Shown here: positions 5,301 to 6,685 of the stretch, in pieces
How the letters are laid out: each line of letters starts with the position of its first letter
Position numbering within the stretch: the stretch's first letter is position 1
From: Gammaproteobacteria bacterium
GTDB taxonomy: Bacteria; Pseudomonadota; Gammaproteobacteria; Steroidobacterales; Steroidobacteraceae
Direction of reading: 5' to 3'
Assembly (NCBI GenBank): GCA_030043215.1
Contig: JASHYG010000358.1
Coordinates: forward strand, 1 to 6,685
DNA: 6,685 nucleotides
Notes under the pieces: model-generated
The model's database searches: none
What the model saw: the letters and a program-made list of their open reading frames with translations, nothing else
What the model was told of the DNA's origin: nothing
Position numbers and translations under genes: made by a program

Positions 5301-5750
5301 TCAGCGCTTCGCAGCCCCCGCGACGGCGTCACGCTGCTTCACGAGCTTCGCCGGCGCGACGAACCGCCACGCGCGCTCGATCACGTCCGTCAATACGGCG
5401 GACGAGACCCTCTCCATTCGCATCAGGATCATCGGATAGTGGGCGTAATGGTCCGTCAGGAAGAACACGTCCGGCTGCACCTGGAGCAGGATCTGCCGAT
5501 CGAGAAAGTCGCAGCGGATGGCGAGAGCGCCCTCGGCCTCCGTCCGCCAGCGCGACAGGATCTTGCCGCAGACCCTGACCGACGGCGTCTCGAAGACGGC
5601 CGTGCCTCGGAGCCAGAGGGTCCCGGGGCCGGGTGAGGCTTCCGTGCCGGGGAGAGCCAGCACGACTTTCAGGTAGCGCTCATAGCCCTTCGCGATCGCT
5701 GCCGGCATCCGCTGGCGGTCCACTTTCGAGCGCTTGTTTCCGGACGCCAT
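5301..5750 (-). CDS. MmcQ/YjbR-like protein
   Basis: This 149-residue protein resembles the MmcQ/YjbR (DUF419) family, small alpha/beta proteins with a CyaY-like fold often labelled DNA-binding; their biochemical role is poorly defined. Visible family features are LALPGTEASPG (31-41), a short strand with FETPSVRVCGKIL (53-65), LAIRCDFLDRQILLQ (76-90), the FFLTDHYAHYPMILMRM segment (96-112), and a closing helix ending RAWRFVAPAKLVKQ (126-139). The first 20 residues are basic (NKRSKVDRQRM) and may be a disordered lead; M15 is an alternative start. The ATG at 5750 was chosen because GGAG lies 11 bases upstream (5765-5762). The frame stays open further upstream, but that part is low-complexity and overlaps a divergent gene. 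It lies upstream of the ECF operon on the same strand, 133 bases away, with no sign of functional linkage. Confidence 0.8.
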   Translation of the reverse strand: MASGNKRSKVDRQRMPAAIAKGYERYLKVVLALPGTEASPGPGTLWLRGTAVFETPSVRVCGKILSRWRTEAEGALAIRCDFLDRQILLQVQPDVFFLTDHYAHYPMILMRMERVSSAVLTDVIERAWRFVAPAKLVKQRDAVAGAAKR

Positions 5751-5763
5751 GGCTGCTTCAGCT

Positions 5764-5775
5764 CCAACCGGTTGG
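5764..5775. repeat. perfect 12-base palindrome upstream of the YjbR-like gene
   Basis: CCAACCGGTTGG is a perfect palindrome whose nearer edge lies 13 bases before the YjbR-like ATG and overlaps its ribosome binding site. It is in the 193-base divergent intergenic region, so a dimeric regulator bound here could affect the YjbR-like gene and perhaps the hydrolase. No second copy was noticed in the window. Confidence 0.4.
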
Positions 5776-5943
5776 CACTCTGCTGCCGCTCGCGAGCTTA
5801 GTCCGCTGATCGGCTGGAATCGAGGATCGGGCCCGAGATGCCGAGGCACATTGCTCGAGAGCTCCGGCGGCCGTACGCTCCGCGTGCTGGCTGCCGTCCC
5901 TGATTCGGACAGCCGGTTTGCGATGCCGTAAGCCAAAAGCAAG

Positions 5944-6685
5944 ATGAAGCCTTTCACTGTCCTCGCCCTTTCGTGGGCCGCGGCATCTGTGGCGCCCGCG
6001 GCGGTATCGGCGCCGGCCGCAGCGACGCACTGGGTCGGAAGTTGGGCCGCTTCGGAGCAGATTCCCGAGCCACGGAATGCGCTCCCGGCCGATGAGTTGC
6101 GCGATGCGACCCTGCGGCAGGTCGTGCACCTCTCCATCGGCGGGGATGTGCTGCGCGTGCATCTGTCCAATGCGTTCGGGGCCGCGCCTCTTCACGTCGC
6201 CGGCGCCCACATCGCGCGCGCCGCGGCACCGGGCTCTTCGGCCGTCGATGCGGCAACGGACACCGCGCTCACGTTCGGCGGCCGGCCGGATGTGATCATT
6301 CCCGCGGGCGCGGAGTACGTTTCGGATCCGGTTCACTTCGCCGCCGCGGCCGATTCGAGCTTGGCGATCTCCCTCTACCTCGACCGTGCGCCGCAAGGCG
6401 AGACGAGTCACCCCGGCTCGCGCGCGACCTCCTACCTCGTGCATGGCGATGCGGTCTCGGCGCCCGAGCTGGCCGGCGCGGCGACATTCGCTCACTGGTT
6501 CCAGATTGCCGAAGTCGATGTGGCCGCGCCCCCGGATGCCGCTGCGGTCGTGATCCTCGGCGACTCCATCGCGGACGGCCATGCCTCGACCACCAACGGC
6601 AACGATCGCTGGAGCGACGATCTCGCGCGGCGCATCCGTGCGGCCGGACTCGCGATCGGCGTGCTCAATCAAGGGATCGGAGGCA
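5944..6685 (+). CDS. exported SGNH/GDSL-family hydrolase, N-terminal part
   Basis: The gene runs off the right edge with 247 complete codons visible. A signal peptide covers about 1-27 (hydrophobic 4-22, cleavage around APAAA). The mature protein starts HWVGSWAASEQIPEP and has an Ala-rich beta domain of about 170 residues (LRQVVHLSIGGDVLRVHLSN, later LAISLYLD), typical of the larger secreted GDSL esterases. The SGNH core then begins: block I is ILGDSIADGH with nucleophile S208, and block II is NQGIGG at 242-247 with the oxyanion-hole Gly. The block III Asn and block V Asp/His lie beyond the window. It should be an ester hydrolase of the periplasm or outside; possible substrates include acetylated sugars and lipids, but none can be chosen. 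ATG 5944 is the first start after an in-frame TAA at 5929-5931; its ribosome binding site is weak (AAGCAAG). The YjbR-like gene is divergent. Confidence 0.88.
   Translation, partial: MKPFTVLALSWAAASVAPAAVSAPAAATHWVGSWAASEQIPEPRNALPADELRDATLRQVVHLSIGGDVLRVHLSNAFGAAPLHVAGAHIARAAAPGSSAVDAATDTALTFGGRPDVIIPAGAEYVSDPVHFAAAADSSLAISLYLDRAPQGETSHPGSRATSYLVHGDAVSAPELAGAATFAHWFQIAEVDVAAPPDAAAVVILGDSIADGHASTTNGNDRWSDDLARRIRAAGLAIGVLNQGIGG

Noticed and set aside
4130..5578. Plus-strand open frame (482 codons) across the ECF operon
   Set aside because: It runs antisense to four minus-strand genes supported by start/stop coupling and domains, and its product is Arg/Ser/Pro-rich.
5734..5931. 65-codon plus-strand open frame before the hydrolase
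   Set aside because: It overlaps the YjbR-like start, shows no domain and has no convincing ribosome binding site.
5751..6170. N-terminal extension of the YjbR-like frame up to 6170
   Set aside because: The extra 140 residues are low-complexity, overlap the divergent hydrolase and are not part of the family; ATG 5750 has a ribosome binding site.
5758..6672. Minus-strand open frame opposite the GDSL hydrolase
   Set aside because: The plus strand carries a signal peptide and the GDSI and NQGIGG blocks; the antisense product has no domain.

Overview
The window is a GC-rich bacterial chromosome segment, most likely from a proteobacterium. The evidence is the Gram-negative style periplasmic proteins (a c-type cytochrome/PQQ propeller, Sec signal peptides), a stomatin-type SPFH protein and an ECF sigma/anti-sigma pair. 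The sequence does not fix the genus. There are eight protein genes, two of them cut by the window edges. I see no tRNA, rRNA, CRISPR array, insertion sequence or phage gene, and no gene-free stretch longer than 300 bases.

Left part, plus strand. The window opens in the last 100 codons of an SPFH/Band 7 (stomatin/paraslipin-like) membrane protein. Next come three genes in the same direction: a classical SDR oxidoreductase (419-1330), an exported NTF2/SnoaL-like protein (1455-2018) and an exported quinohemoprotein resembling polyvinyl alcohol dehydrogenase, with a cytochrome c domain ahead of an eight-bladed PQQ propeller (2046-3938). The last two lie 27 bases apart and are probably co-transcribed. 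The SDR may belong to the same unit or have its own promoter. Together they look like an alcohol/ketone oxidation module split between periplasm (PQQ enzyme feeding electrons to its heme, plus the NTF2-like protein) and cytoplasm (NAD-type SDR). The substrate cannot be read from the sequence.

Middle part, minus strand. A compact three-gene regulatory operon converges on the PQQ gene. Its order of transcription is a 103-residue membrane protein (5167-4856), an ECF sigma factor (4852-4367) and a small anti-sigma factor (4370-3984). The genes are 3 bases apart or overlap by 4 bases (GTGA). The anti-sigma has no Cys or His and almost no periplasmic part, so it can neither bind zinc in the usual ZAS way nor sense through its own extracytoplasmic domain; the upstream membrane protein is a candidate sensor partner. 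A plausible autoregulatory ECF promoter lies upstream, with a tandem GGGGTGAA repeat.

Right part. A MmcQ/YjbR-like protein (5750-5301, minus) and an exported SGNH/GDSL hydrolase (5944 to beyond the window, plus) diverge from a 193-base intergenic region. That region carries a perfect 12-base palindrome close to the YjbR start.
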